Both the position numbers and the translations under genes were made by a program. The notes beneath the pieces were generated by a model, which did no database searches, was not told where the DNA came from, and worked only from the letters and a program-made list of their open reading frames with translations. 55,180 nucleotides of DNA from Fibrobacter sp. (lineage in GTDB: Bacteria; Fibrobacterota; Chitinivibrionia; Chitinivibrionales; Chitinispirillaceae). Where the stretch lies: the NCBI GenBank assembly GCA_012513915.1, contig JAAZBG010000111.1, forward strand, positions 1-55,180, given 5' to 3'. This document shows positions 16,964 to 25,613 of the stretch, in pieces (positions within the stretch are counted from its first letter, which is position 1; every line of letters begins with the position of its first letter).

Positions 16964-19627
16964 TTAACTCTTCAAAGCGGCAAGATTTTTTTCGAGTTTT
17001 TCAAGATTGCTGAATAAACCCTGAAGTTTTTCTTTCTCTTTTATAACAACATCCTGAGGAGCTTTCGCAACAAAGCTTTCATTTTCAAGACGTTGTTTTG
17101 TACTTTCTGCAAGTTTCCGGGTATGATCGATCTCTTTTGATAACCGGTCAATTTCGACCTTTTTGTCAATTAGCCCTTCAAGGCTCAGATACACCTGTGT
17201 ACCCATGACCACCGCTGAACCCGCAAATGAAGGTTTTGCTGCGTTCAGCGACACTTCAGTTGAGGAGAGTTTGCCGAATTGGTTTACAAGTGAAATCTGT
17301 GTCGCGATAAACGCCTGTGCGTCAGCAGTTGATGGAATAATGACTGCGGTTCCGGTTTTATCCGGTGGAATGTTGTTTTCTGAACGAATTGTACGCAGTG
17401 CGGTAATAATATCCTGCAGCATCGTAAAGTTTTGTTCAATTTGTAAATTTACAAAAGAATTATCAGTAACAGGAAATGATGCAGTCATGATTGATTCGCT
17501 GTCAATTACTTTCGGGAACGATACTTTTTCGCGCAGAAAACCCCATATTTCCTCGGTGATAAATGGCATTACAGGATGTAACAGCTTGAGTATGGATGCA
17601 AGTATATATCCCGAAAGCGCAAGTGCATCAGCCTTGCGTTGTGCATTGTCATCCTGATACAGATCAGCTTTTTTTGCTTCAATGTACCAGTCACAAAAAT
17701 CACGCCATGTAAAGTCATAAATGGTATGACAGACCTCATTGAATCGGAATCCGGATATGCCGCCTGAAACATCAGCGATTGTCTTCTGAAGCCGGCTGAG
17801 AATCCACAGGTCTTCCGCTTTTAGTCTTGACATATCAGGAAGTGATTCAATGGTAATTTTGTCAGTGATATTACCCAAAAGAAACCGTGATGCATTCCAG
17901 AGTTTGTTGGCAAAATTTCTTCCAATATCGAAAGTGTCTTTACTGAGAAATACATCTGCCCCCTGAGCAGTTATCATAATAATGCTGAACCGCATGGCAT
18001 CAGCACCATAGACAGGAATTATTTCCAACGGATCGATTGAATTTCCGAGTGATTTACTCATTTTCCGGCCGGACTTATCGCGAACCGTTCCATGGAGAAT
18101 GATTTCGGTAAATGGAAGCTTTCCTGTAAAGTGAAGCCCGGACATGATCATGCGGGCTACCCAGAAGAATAGAATTTCCGGTGCTGTTACGAGTGCATTG
18201 GTTGGATAAAATTTGTTGATATCCGGTGTAACATCCGGCCACCCCATTGTCGAAAAAGGCCAAAGCCATGATGAAAACCAGGTATCAAGGACATCCTCAT
18301 CCTGGCGTAATTTGGTGGAGTTGCATTTTGGACACGATAACGGTGCGTCGTCTTCGGTAACGATCATCTCCCCGCAATCGCAATACCATACCGGAATCCT
18401 GTGCCCCCACCAGATCTGGCGGGAGATGCACCAGTCTCTGATATTTTCCATCCATTCGATATAGGTTTTACGCCACCGTGACGGGTAGAATGTAATTTTG
18501 TTATCAAGAGCTGCCTGAAGCGCTTCCTGAGCCAGAGGTTTCATACGGACAAACCACTGGTCAGAGTAGTAAGGCTCAACAACGGTACTACAGCGGTAGC
18601 AATGCCCGACAGCATGGTCGTGATCATCAATTTTTTCAACAAGGCCAAGTGCTGTAAGATCCTCAACCACTGTTTTTCGTGCAGTAAAACGGTCCATACC
18701 TTTATATTTGTCGGGAACCGGACCTGTCATAAATGCAGTTTCATCCATAACAACGATCGGTTCAAGGTTATGGCGCTGTGCCATCTGAAAGTCATTCGGG
18801 TCATGGGCCGGAGTAACCTTTACTGCACCTGTACCAAATTCACGGTCAACATAATCATCGGAGATAATTGGTATAGGACGGTTAACAAGCGGTAATAAGA
18901 TGTTTTTACCAATTTTATCCCTATACCGTTCATCTTTTGGATTGACAGCAACTGCTGTGTCTCCAAGCATTGTTTCCGGACGGGTCGTTGCAATGATCAG
19001 ATACCCGCTTCCATCTTCATAGGGGTACTTGAAGTGATACAATTTTCCCTTTAAGTCTTTATGCTCTGCCTCTTCATCTGAAAGAGCGGTCTGACAACGT
19101 GGACACCAGTTTATAATATACTTACCTCTGTAAATAAGCCCCTCGTTATAGAGCTGAACGAACACTTTCCGTACAGCTTTTGAGAGACCCTCATCCATCG
19201 TAAACCGTTCACGATCCCAATCGCAGGAGCTTCCGAGTTTCTTTAACTGGTTCGAAATTGTGGCGTGATACTCTTTTTTCCACTCCCAGACCTTTTCCAC
19301 AAATTTTTCACGTCCAAGTTTATGACGGTTGGAACCCTCTTTGGCAAGTTTTCGTTCAACCACATTCTGCGTTGCTATTCCGGCATGGTCAGTACCCGGT
19401 ACCCAGAGGGCCTCGAATCCGGTCATACGCTTGAATCTGATCAGAATGTCCTGAATAGTGTTGTTAAGCGCATGGCCCATATGTAGAACACCAGTTACGT
19501 TTGGTGGTGGAATAACAATTGAATATGATGGCTTCTTCGATGCGGCATCAGCGTGAAAGAGCCCTTGCTCCATCCATTTTTTATACAAACGATCTTCTAC
19601 CTGTGATGGATTATACTGTTTCTCCAT
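16964..19627 (-). CDS. valS: Valyl-tRNA synthetase
   Basis: The 887-residue protein charges tRNA-Val. Class I signatures are clear: P-P-P-N-V-T-G-x-L-H-M-G-H (HIGH motif at 49-52) and K-M-S-K-S near residue 520. The editing domain has T-T-R-P-E-T-M-L-G-D-T-A and the family-typical D-W-C-I-S-R-Q-I-W-W-G-H-R-I-P-V-W. A Zn-ribbon-like C-D-C / C-P-K-C and D-T-W-F-S-S-x-L-W-P-F-S follow. The last 70 residues form the tRNA-binding coiled coil. A gggaag box precedes the ATG. Length and order are standard. Confidence 0.96.
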   Translation of the reverse strand: MEKQYNPSQVEDRLYKKWMEQGLFHADAASKKPSYSIVIPPPNVTGVLHMGHALNNTIQDILIRFKRMTGFEALWVPGTDHAGIATQNVVERKLAKEGSNRHKLGREKFVEKVWEWKKEYHATISNQLKKLGSSCDWDRERFTMDEGLSKAVRKVFVQLYNEGLIYRGKYIINWCPRCQTALSDEEAEHKDLKGKLYHFKYPYEDGSGYLIIATTRPETMLGDTAVAVNPKDERYRDKIGKNILLPLVNRPIPIISDDYVDREFGTGAVKVTPAHDPNDFQMAQRHNLEPIVVMDETAFMTGPVPDKYKGMDRFTARKTVVEDLTALGLVEKIDDHDHAVGHCYRCSTVVEPYYSDQWFVRMKPLAQEALQAALDNKITFYPSRWRKTYIEWMENIRDWCISRQIWWGHRIPVWYCDCGEMIVTEDDAPLSCPKCNSTKLRQDEDVLDTWFSSWLWPFSTMGWPDVTPDINKFYPTNALVTAPEILFFWVARMIMSGLHFTGKLPFTEIILHGTVRDKSGRKMSKSLGNSIDPLEIIPVYGADAMRFSIIMITAQGADVFLSKDTFDIGRNFANKLWNASRFLLGNITDKITIESLPDMSRLKAEDLWILSRLQKTIADVSGGISGFRFNEVCHTIYDFTWRDFCDWYIEAKKADLYQDDNAQRKADALALSGYILASILKLLHPVMPFITEEIWGFLREKVSFPKVIDSESIMTASFPVTDNSFVNLQIEQNFTMLQDIITALRTIRSENNIPPDKTGTAVIIPSTADAQAFIATQISLVNQFGKLSSTEVSLNAAKPSFAGSAVVMGTQVYLSLEGLIDKKVEIDRLSKEIDHTRKLAESTKQRLENESFVAKAPQDVVIKEKEKLQGLFSNLEKLEKNLAALKS

Positions 19628-19918
19628 AGACTTCCCGGGATTAATGTGAACCGATATTACGATAAGGATAGAAAATACTATTCGGAATGTTATTTTATTT
19701 ATTTTCTTTTGTTTTGCTACAAAGGCAAATATTTTAATAAAAAGTTCGTATTTCTACACAAAAAGAGCGGTGCACAATTTTAATCTGGCGAATTTATACG
19801 CAGATGGTATGGATGAAGGTAAAGGTAAGAGCACTTTTTTTTTAGATAAATGCGGTTACTTATGTTATTTTATCAGTACTTAATCAGATTTTTATTTTTC
19901 ATTCAACGGAGTCATTTT

Positions 19919-20623
19919 ATGAACAGAATGTATTCTGCAGTAGCGGCCTGTTTCATTTTTGCTGCTGCAGCTTTTGCAGGTCCGCAAATTGAGTTTGATA
20001 CAAAGACTTTTAATTGCGGTGTGGCAGTTGAGGGTGTAACTGAGAAAATTGCGGCTTCATTTAACATTAAAAATACTGGAGATTCTACTCTAAGACTGGT
20101 GACGGTAAAGCCCGGATGCGGCTGCACCGTTGTGAAGTTTGACAGTCTTATTGAACCGGGTAAATCAACAAAAATTGAAGCTGAGGTAAATATCAGGGGG
20201 TATCATAGCGGACCATTTTCAAAAGCAATCTCGGTTGTTTCGAATGTTGATAAAGCCCCTGTACGTCTTACCATTGAAGCAACTATTCAGGCAGCTATTG
20301 ATTTGTCAGAAAATTATTTGCGTTTTGATTCAACAGGTGTAAAAAGTAAAGTTATTACACTGACTTCATTAAAGCAGGATTTAAAAATCAATTCAATTTC
20401 ATTTAATGTTGATAATGTAACTGCTGACGAAAAGAAAGTACAGAAATTGCCGATTACCTATAAACTCAGTCCATCTGATTCTACTGTTGCAGCGGGATAC
20501 AAAGCATATAAACTTGAAATCTTTGCACCAAAGTACACATCAAGTATTTTCGGAACATTTACAATTGCAACAAATCATCCTGATCGTAAAGAAATTTTGA
20601 TCAGGGGAAATTTTGCAAAATAA
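19919..20623 (+). CDS. DUF1573 domain exported protein
   Basis: From ATG 19919, with GGAG 8 bases upstream, the protein has 234 residues; the frame is open from 19850 but that adds an unlikely extension before the signal peptide. The signal peptide ends A-A-F-A-G. The DUF1573 pattern follows: F-D-T-K-T-F-N-C-G, I-K-N-T-G-D-S-T-L-R-L, then K-P-G-C-G-C-T (a conserved C-x-C), and P-G-K-S-T-K-I-E-A. The domain is Ig-like and common in FCB bacteria, with no established function. It is divergent from valS; the 290 bases between hold both promoters. Confidence 0.8.
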   Translation: MNRMYSAVAACFIFAAAAFAGPQIEFDTKTFNCGVAVEGVTEKIAASFNIKNTGDSTLRLVTVKPGCGCTVVKFDSLIEPGKSTKIEAEVNIRGYHSGPFSKAISVVSNVDKAPVRLTIEATIQAAIDLSENYLRFDSTGVKSKVITLTSLKQDLKINSISFNVDNVTADEKKVQKLPITYKLSPSDSTVAAGYKAYKLEIFAPKYTSSIFGTFTIATNHPDRKEILIRGNFAK

Positions 20624-20632
20624 GCGAAATTC

Positions 20633-20665
20633 CTGCACAGTGTGTTACACTATTTCACTGTGCAG
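20633..20665 (+). repeat. 10-bp perfect inverted repeat after the DUF1573 gene
   Basis: ctgcacagtg at 20633-20642 pairs exactly with 20656-20665 across a 13-base loop, ten bases past the stop. There is no T-run, so it may support 3' end stability in combination with the terminator at 20686. Confidence 0.45.
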
Positions 20666-20685
20666 TCGGAACCGTTTAAGCTTAT

Positions 20686-20717
20686 AAAAAAGGACATCAC
20701 TATGATGTCCTTTTTTA
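20686..20717. terminator. Bidirectional intrinsic terminator
   Basis: A 9-bp perfect stem (20691-20699 with 20703-20711), preceded by five As and followed by six Ts, lies between the convergent DUF1573 and methyltransferase genes. It slightly overlaps the methyltransferase 3' end and can serve both strands. Confidence 0.85.
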
Positions 20718-21440
20718 TTTCTCAAGGATTATATGAATCATACGGTTGACAGTCAGGGATGATACCTGTTTAAAGCCGCTATCGTTAAGCCACTGCTGTA
20801 TATCATGCGCGGTAATTCGTAATTTTTTATATGAACTGACAAGCTGCGTCCACCGTCCGTTATTAAACTCATAAAGAATGTCCGTTACACCAACTGCTGT
20901 TTCGAAATACTCAAGAAAGCATGAAAAAATACGGTATTCATCAGAGCGAACAGTGACAAATCTGCTGTTTCCATTTAATGGATTGCTATAATCCCGAAAT
21001 GAAATGATAAATTTTCCGCCCGGTGTAAGCATGTTGTAGCATGTTGTAAACAATTTTTTGAGCTCATCAAACGTAGAAAAAAGTGAAAGTGTATCACCCA
21101 TGCATACAATTACTTCCGGCATGAGATCCTGGATGCTTGACAAGTAGGTGAAAATGTTGTTTTCAACGATTAGTATCGGTAATTCACCTTTATTTTGATA
21201 TAATTCGATAAGCAGCTGTTTGTTAAAATCTACAGAAATGACCTTATAGCCACGCTTTGCAAGTGCGACAGACTGTGTTCCATTACCGCAGCCAAGATCA
21301 ATTGCGAGCTGATTATTTTTACTGTTGATACCATTTTCAATAAAATATTGTTCGCATTTTTTTACGCAATCATAAAAATCACCTTTTGTCCAGGAGTAAA
21401 CAGCTCCAAGAAAACTATCGTAATGTTCTCTAATACCCAT
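20715..21440 (-). CDS. Class I SAM-dependent methyltransferase
   Basis: The 241-residue protein has the Rossmann methyltransferase motifs: motif I A-I-D-L-G-C-G-N-G-T (about 46-56), an acidic end to strand 2 (V-I-S-V-D-F-N), and post-motif P-E-V-I-V-C-M-G-D-T with M-L-T-P-G-G-K-F-I-I-S. The substrate is not evident; the family resembles small-molecule or protein methyltransferases. There is no signal peptide. It lies 51 bases behind the TPR protein gene on the same strand, so the two may be co-transcribed. Confidence 0.78.
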   Translation of the reverse strand: MGIREHYDSFLGAVYSWTKGDFYDCVKKCEQYFIENGINSKNNQLAIDLGCGNGTQSVALAKRGYKVISVDFNKQLLIELYQNKGELPILIVENNIFTYLSSIQDLMPEVIVCMGDTLSLFSTFDELKKLFTTCYNMLTPGGKFIISFRDYSNPLNGNSRFVTVRSDEYRIFSCFLEYFETAVGVTDILYEFNNGRWTQLVSSYKKLRITAHDIQQWLNDSGFKQVSSLTVNRMIHIILEK

Positions 21441-21491
21441 CAGTGTCCTTTCGCCATGCCTGTATCTGAACAGCAGCGGTGTATTTTATTC

Positions 21492-22310
21492 TTATGAATC
21501 ACACTCTTTAAACTCAGACCAGCAATCAAATCCCTCAATATCCCTGATTATAATCATCCTGTTCAAATCATACATTATCTGGAGCTGTTTCTTGACCGTC
21601 ACATTTTTTTCGTTTTGCCATGTAATAGTGATCACTCTGTCGATTACATAATAATTGAATTCAATTTTTTCGGGTTGTCCGCTTTTATTTATCAGTGAAA
21701 ATGTACCGCGGGTGTTGCTCCCGAAGTGGATATCCGGTTCATAGGCACGGCGTTTCATTTTATACCACCGGCCGACGAGCATTATTTTTAAAAGACTGTC
21801 ATTTTGCGGAAACCCGTTATCCAGAACAGAGAATGCTTTTGTTAATCTAAGCGGAGTAAGATCCGAGTCGTTGACGACTACATTTTTCCTTGCCGGATCC
21901 AGATGGAGTTCAAAAATTATTTCGTTAAATGCCTTAGCCATATTGCAATCAACGTCTTCTTTTAGTAAAGCACAGGCGAGATTATGATGTGCGGCGATAA
22001 ATGTATTATCAAATTCGAGTGCAAATTCAAAATACTCAATAGCTTCACCATAACGGTTTTTTTTGTAAAGCTGATATCCCATGTTGTTTAACTGTAGTGC
22101 CTTTTGATTACGGGTAAGGTTGTCGTTTTCCAGAATCTCCTGGATTTTTGATTTATTGAAATGGGTATTAGGAGGTGAAACTTCTGTTTTTGATGTACTG
22201 TTCCGGATAATTTTGCTAATCGTTGGCCATCCGAAATATATTCCCGCAGCAAGTGCTAAACAACAAATACTAATTATTGTAATCAGAAGTGTTTTTTTAG
22301 GTAATTTCAT
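21492..22310 (-). CDS. Membrane-anchored TPR protein
   Basis: The 272-residue protein has one N-terminal membrane helix (about residues 8-27). Tetratricopeptide-like helices follow at about 60-130, with L-N-N-M-G-Y-Q-L-Y-K-K-N-R-Y-G-E-A-I-E-Y-F-E and F-I-A-A-H-H-N-L-A-C-A-L. The C-terminal half (about 165-272) is beta-rich and not recognised. The protein probably faces the periplasm. It is followed by the methyltransferase gene. Confidence 0.6.
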   Translation of the reverse strand: MKLPKKTLLITIISICCLALAAGIYFGWPTISKIIRNSTSKTEVSPPNTHFNKSKIQEILENDNLTRNQKALQLNNMGYQLYKKNRYGEAIEYFEFALEFDNTFIAAHHNLACALLKEDVDCNMAKAFNEIIFELHLDPARKNVVVNDSDLTPLRLTKAFSVLDNGFPQNDSLLKIMLVGRWYKMKRRAYEPDIHFGSNTRGTFSLINKSGQPEKIEFNYYVIDRVITITWQNEKNVTVKKQLQIMYDLNRMIIIRDIEGFDCWSEFKECDS

Positions 22311-22410
22311 ACGCCGGTAAGTTTTTCTGTCTGTCGATAGTTATCTTCACTGAACAATTTTGCTGTTAGTATAAATATAGGTTGAATATCAGGATGATGC
22401 AAGTATTGGT

Positions 22411-22438
22411 GACCCCGGGATCTGAAAGCCCGGGTGTC
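22411..22438. repeat. GC-rich hairpin between the TPR and PEGA genes
   Basis: gaccccggg (22411-22419) pairs with cccgggtgtc (22429-22438) across nine bases, with a one-base bulge. It lies 40 bases beyond the PEGA gene on the minus strand. No T-run follows, so a terminator role is uncertain. Confidence 0.45.
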
Positions 22439-22478
22439 GCAGATGAATGCTGTTGTTGGTGTAATTACAAACGAATGG

Positions 22479-23165
22479 TCAAAACAGGGTCGAAATTCCC
22501 AAACCTGTCAGTAGAGTTGTACCCAGCACAAATCCAGGGATTGACTGATTCCTGTGCTTATCATCAAATCCTCGATTGAAACTCCAGGTATAGGAACATA
22601 CAGATGCGACTCCGAGGCCTATTTGAAACCATGCTTTTTTAGTAAATATCTTTTTACGGAGGTTTTCATTTATAACGGAAGGATTGCTTTTATCTATGTA
22701 GATGTTGTTTTTCTTCAATGAAAGATAACGTCCGTTAGGACCTCTGACTTCGAGGGTAAATGTACCCTGAGGTATCAATTCGTCAATGAGCGGCGTTTTT
22801 CCTATAGGAGTTAAGAGAAAAACCTCTGAGTTATCAGGTTTACTGGTTACTGTCAATTTACCATAATCTTTTTGTAGGGGAACATTTAAAGAGGTTTCGT
22901 TATTCGTGGTAATTTCAACAATCTTGGTATAATCATTCTGTTGAGTCTGGTCCTGCAGAAAAATTGTATGTTGTCCTGCCGGTAAAGAATATTTAAGCAG
23001 TGGTGTTTGCCCTATCAACTGACCATCAATAGAAATTGATGCATTTGGAGGATCTGATGTTACTGTAAGGCTGCCATTCCCTCCGGCAACTGCAACACTA
23101 TTAAGGAAAAAAGAAATGACAAACAACGATTTAAAAAAGTTAGTCTTATTTCGTGATGAAAACAT
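22479..23165 (-). CDS. PEGA-domain exported protein
   Basis: The 228-residue protein has a signal peptide (cleavage near A-V-A-G). Two PEGA-type repeats follow: G-S-L-T-V-T-S-D-P-P-N-A-S-I-S-I-D-G with G-Q-T-P-L (about 30-65), and G-K-L-T-V-T-S-K-P-D-N-S-E-V with G-K-T-P-L (about 103-130). A hydrophobic C-terminal segment (about 170-228) may hold one or two membrane helices. PEGA domains are surface or periplasmic beta modules. It is divergent from the T6SS locus, with a 329-base shared upstream region. Confidence 0.72.
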   Translation of the reverse strand: MFSSRNKTNFFKSLFVISFFLNSVAVAGGNGSLTVTSDPPNASISIDGQLIGQTPLLKYSLPAGQHTIFLQDQTQQNDYTKIVEITTNNETSLNVPLQKDYGKLTVTSKPDNSEVFLLTPIGKTPLIDELIPQGTFTLEVRGPNGRYLSLKKNNIYIDKSNPSVINENLRKKIFTKKAWFQIGLGVASVCSYTWSFNRGFDDKHRNQSIPGFVLGTTLLTGLGISTLF

Positions 23166-23494
23166 TGCAAAACTCCCTTTTGGAAAGATAACTTTCGTAA
23201 ATAATTAAAAACGGGTATCTTTACAAAATGTTTATCAGGAATTGCAGTTGATCTGTTTTAAAACAATTGACCATACGAATAATTTCAATCTGTAACATTT
23301 AGTTTTGGCGTAACCCGATATGATAATATATATTAAAAAGATTAGAACTAATTATAATTCTTACAAGTTAAATATACCAAAATATGTGTGAATATGGTTG
23401 TGTTTATACTAAAAATAAATACACAAAAGAAAAATGTTGACACAAGTTCGGTCAGTATTAACTATGAACTGTCTGAGAGAAAAGAATACTTATT
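23166..23494. other. Divergent upstream region of the PEGA gene and T6SS locus
   Basis: This 329-base AT-rich gap contains no gene. It must hold the promoter of the T6SS operon on the plus strand and that of the PEGA gene on the minus strand. A TTGACC at 23267 lacks a well-spaced -10 box, and I do not see a sigma-54 site. Confidence 0.4.
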
Positions 23495-24838
23495 ATGCTT
23501 ACCGATAAGGTTATCTGGAAAGACGGACTTTTCGTACTTCCGCAGCATTTTCAACAATTTGAAAGATACCTGCTGAATTTTGTACAGCAGACAAATGCTG
23601 TGGCAATGCCGTTATTGTATGGATTTGCATCCTGCTCACTTGATATAAATCTGTTAAACAAAGGAAAATTTGCTCTTACTGAAGCTCGTGGTATCATGCC
23701 TGACGGAACACCTTTTTGTATACCTCTCGATAACAGGATACCGGCAATCCGATCGGTGGAAGAGCATTTCAGTCATCAGAAAACTCATCTGGATGTTTAT
23801 CTGACGCTTCCTTTGGCACAATCAGGAAGGCCGATTTGTTCTGATAACAGTTCAGGTGATATGCGATATAAAACGGAAGTAGAGACGATTATTGACGAGG
23901 TTTCCGGCAGCACATCTGAAGAGATCGAAATTGGAAAATGTAATTTTTCAATCCGTTTTGAGGGAGAATCTCTTGATGCAGTATCTTCACTCCGTATAGC
24001 GCGTCTTAAACGTACAGTCAATGATGGAATAATCATTGATGAAAGTATCTCTCCCGCCGCTGTAGTTATAGGGGCGTCCAATGGTTACATGAAAAAGTTT
24101 GGAGCTCTTCTTGCCGAACTTCATGTTAAAAGTGTAGAGCTGCTTAAAGCAAGAAAGCAGCTTTCAAATATTTTCTCTATCTCAACGCCTGAACAAATTG
24201 CGAATCAATTTCTTCTTACGATTTTAACGACACATATACCGTTGCTTGACCATTATTATCAAAAGGCCACACAGGTTCATCCTTACACCGTGTACTGTCA
24301 GGTTGGGCAACTTGCCGGAGCACTTCAGGCGTTTGGTCAGGAGAATGAAATTTCTCCATTACCATCCTATGATCATGATGACCCCTGTCGTTCTTTGGAA
24401 ATTATGCATTCGTCAATTCATGCAATTTTAATGTCGGATTATTCATCCAGGAACATTCAAATTCCAATAGAGAGAACTGCTGACGCAACATACCTTAGTG
24501 TAATCAATGATACATCACTGCTTTTACAGGGAGAGTTTTATCTCGGTCTAAGTGCCGATGCATCACATGAAACAATTATTAACACAGTGCGACGATCCAT
24601 TAAAATGACATCACGCGATGAGTTATCACGTCTGACCATAGGTGCATTACCCGGACTGCGCCTTGAACCGGTAAATCCGCCTGCTGATCTGGCCACAAAA
24701 AAAGATTATCTCTATTTTAATCTTATTCGGGAAGGTATTCATTGGCAGAAAATACAGAACGCAAACAATATTGCCTTCTATTTTCCCAGTACGTTACAAA
24801 ATCTTTCCATGGAATTACTGGCTATAAAAATGAGGTAA
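23495..24838 (+). CDS. tssK: T6SS baseplate protein TssK
   Basis: TssK joins the T6SS baseplate wedges to the membrane complex. The 447-residue protein opens with the family signature V-I-W-K-D-G-L-F-V-L-P-Q-H-F-Q-Q (about 6-21). It continues with the expected shoulder and neck domains, ending with L-P-G-L-R-L-E-P-V-N-P-P, Y-F-N-L and W-Q-K-I near residues 385-425. Length is typical of TssK/ImpJ. It starts the T6SS run and lies nine bases before tssL. Confidence 0.92.
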   Translation: MLTDKVIWKDGLFVLPQHFQQFERYLLNFVQQTNAVAMPLLYGFASCSLDINLLNKGKFALTEARGIMPDGTPFCIPLDNRIPAIRSVEEHFSHQKTHLDVYLTLPLAQSGRPICSDNSSGDMRYKTEVETIIDEVSGSTSEEIEIGKCNFSIRFEGESLDAVSSLRIARLKRTVNDGIIIDESISPAAVVIGASNGYMKKFGALLAELHVKSVELLKARKQLSNIFSISTPEQIANQFLLTILTTHIPLLDHYYQKATQVHPYTVYCQVGQLAGALQAFGQENEISPLPSYDHDDPCRSLEIMHSSIHAILMSDYSSRNIQIPIERTADATYLSVINDTSLLLQGEFYLGLSADASHETIINTVRRSIKMTSRDELSRLTIGALPGLRLEPVNPPADLATKKDYLYFNLIREGIHWQKIQNANNIAFYFPSTLQNLSMELLAIKMR

Positions 24839-24847
24839 GGATTTGCG

Positions 24848-25507
24848 ATGCTGAATAATCTGGAAAAAACCATTTCTACCTACACACTTAATATCAATTT
24901 GAGCAAACTGATGGATCCAACAGTTTCTATCAGTACACTATGCAATGATATATTTCTGATTATTATCAGTATGCGGGAGCAGCAGGATTTAGGGACACCG
25001 GAATCGCTTCGTAAATTTCTAAAGCTCTATATCGAAATGTTTGTAAAGAACTGCGATGAAATGGGAATTGACACAAGAATAGTAGAATCAGTTAAATTTG
25101 CACTGATTGCGCTTATTGACGAAACTGTACGGAGTATTCCGGGAAAATGTGCTGACTTCTGGAACGCACGACCGCTTCAATCTGAATACTATGATGAACA
25201 GATCGCCGGAGAAAAATTTTTTGAAGATCTACGGGAGCTTATGTCTGATCCTCATTCCAATTATGCAACACTGGAAACCTTTTTTTATTGTCTTGCATTA
25301 GGATTTCAGGGACAATATCTTGGAAAAACAGAGGATAGAGAAAAGGTTATTCATCAATTGGCGACCGTACTGATTAAAACCCGGATGCAAACCCGACATA
25401 ATCGTAAAAAATCTCATGCAGTTTCGAAAAAAATACCGCGTGTAGCATTTTTCATACCGAATTGGTTGATAACCTCATCTGCAATTGCAGCAGCACTGCT
25501 TATATAG
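24848..25507 (+). CDS. tssL: T6SS membrane protein TssL (DotU family)
   Basis: TssL is a tail-anchored inner-membrane protein of the trans-envelope complex. The 219-residue sequence shows DotU features: L-C-N-D-I-F-L-I-I-I-S-M-R near residue 34, F-A-L-I-A-L-I-D-E-T-V near 88, G-E-K-F-F-E-D-L and Y-C-L-A-L-G-F-Q-G-Q-Y near 150. A single hydrophobic anchor (about 199-219) ends the protein at once, so there is no periplasmic tail or peptidoglycan-binding extension. Its usual partner TssM is not next to it or elsewhere in the window. Confidence 0.88.
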   Translation: MLNNLEKTISTYTLNINLSKLMDPTVSISTLCNDIFLIIISMREQQDLGTPESLRKFLKLYIEMFVKNCDEMGIDTRIVESVKFALIALIDETVRSIPGKCADFWNARPLQSEYYDEQIAGEKFFEDLRELMSDPHSNYATLETFFYCLALGFQGQYLGKTEDREKVIHQLATVLIKTRMQTRHNRKKSHAVSKKIPRVAFFIPNWLITSSAIAAALLI

Positions 25508-25613
25508 TTTGGAACATCGGTTTCCATTCGGTCTCTATCACAAAAGCCGATAACGGTACAAATGGATTAATCTTCTGAAAAGAATGATCATCATTAAGGA
25601 ATAAAAACTCACA

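Noticed and set aside
17163-17657. 164-codon plus-strand frame inside valS
   Set aside because: Opposite strand of the valS C-terminal part; no motif.
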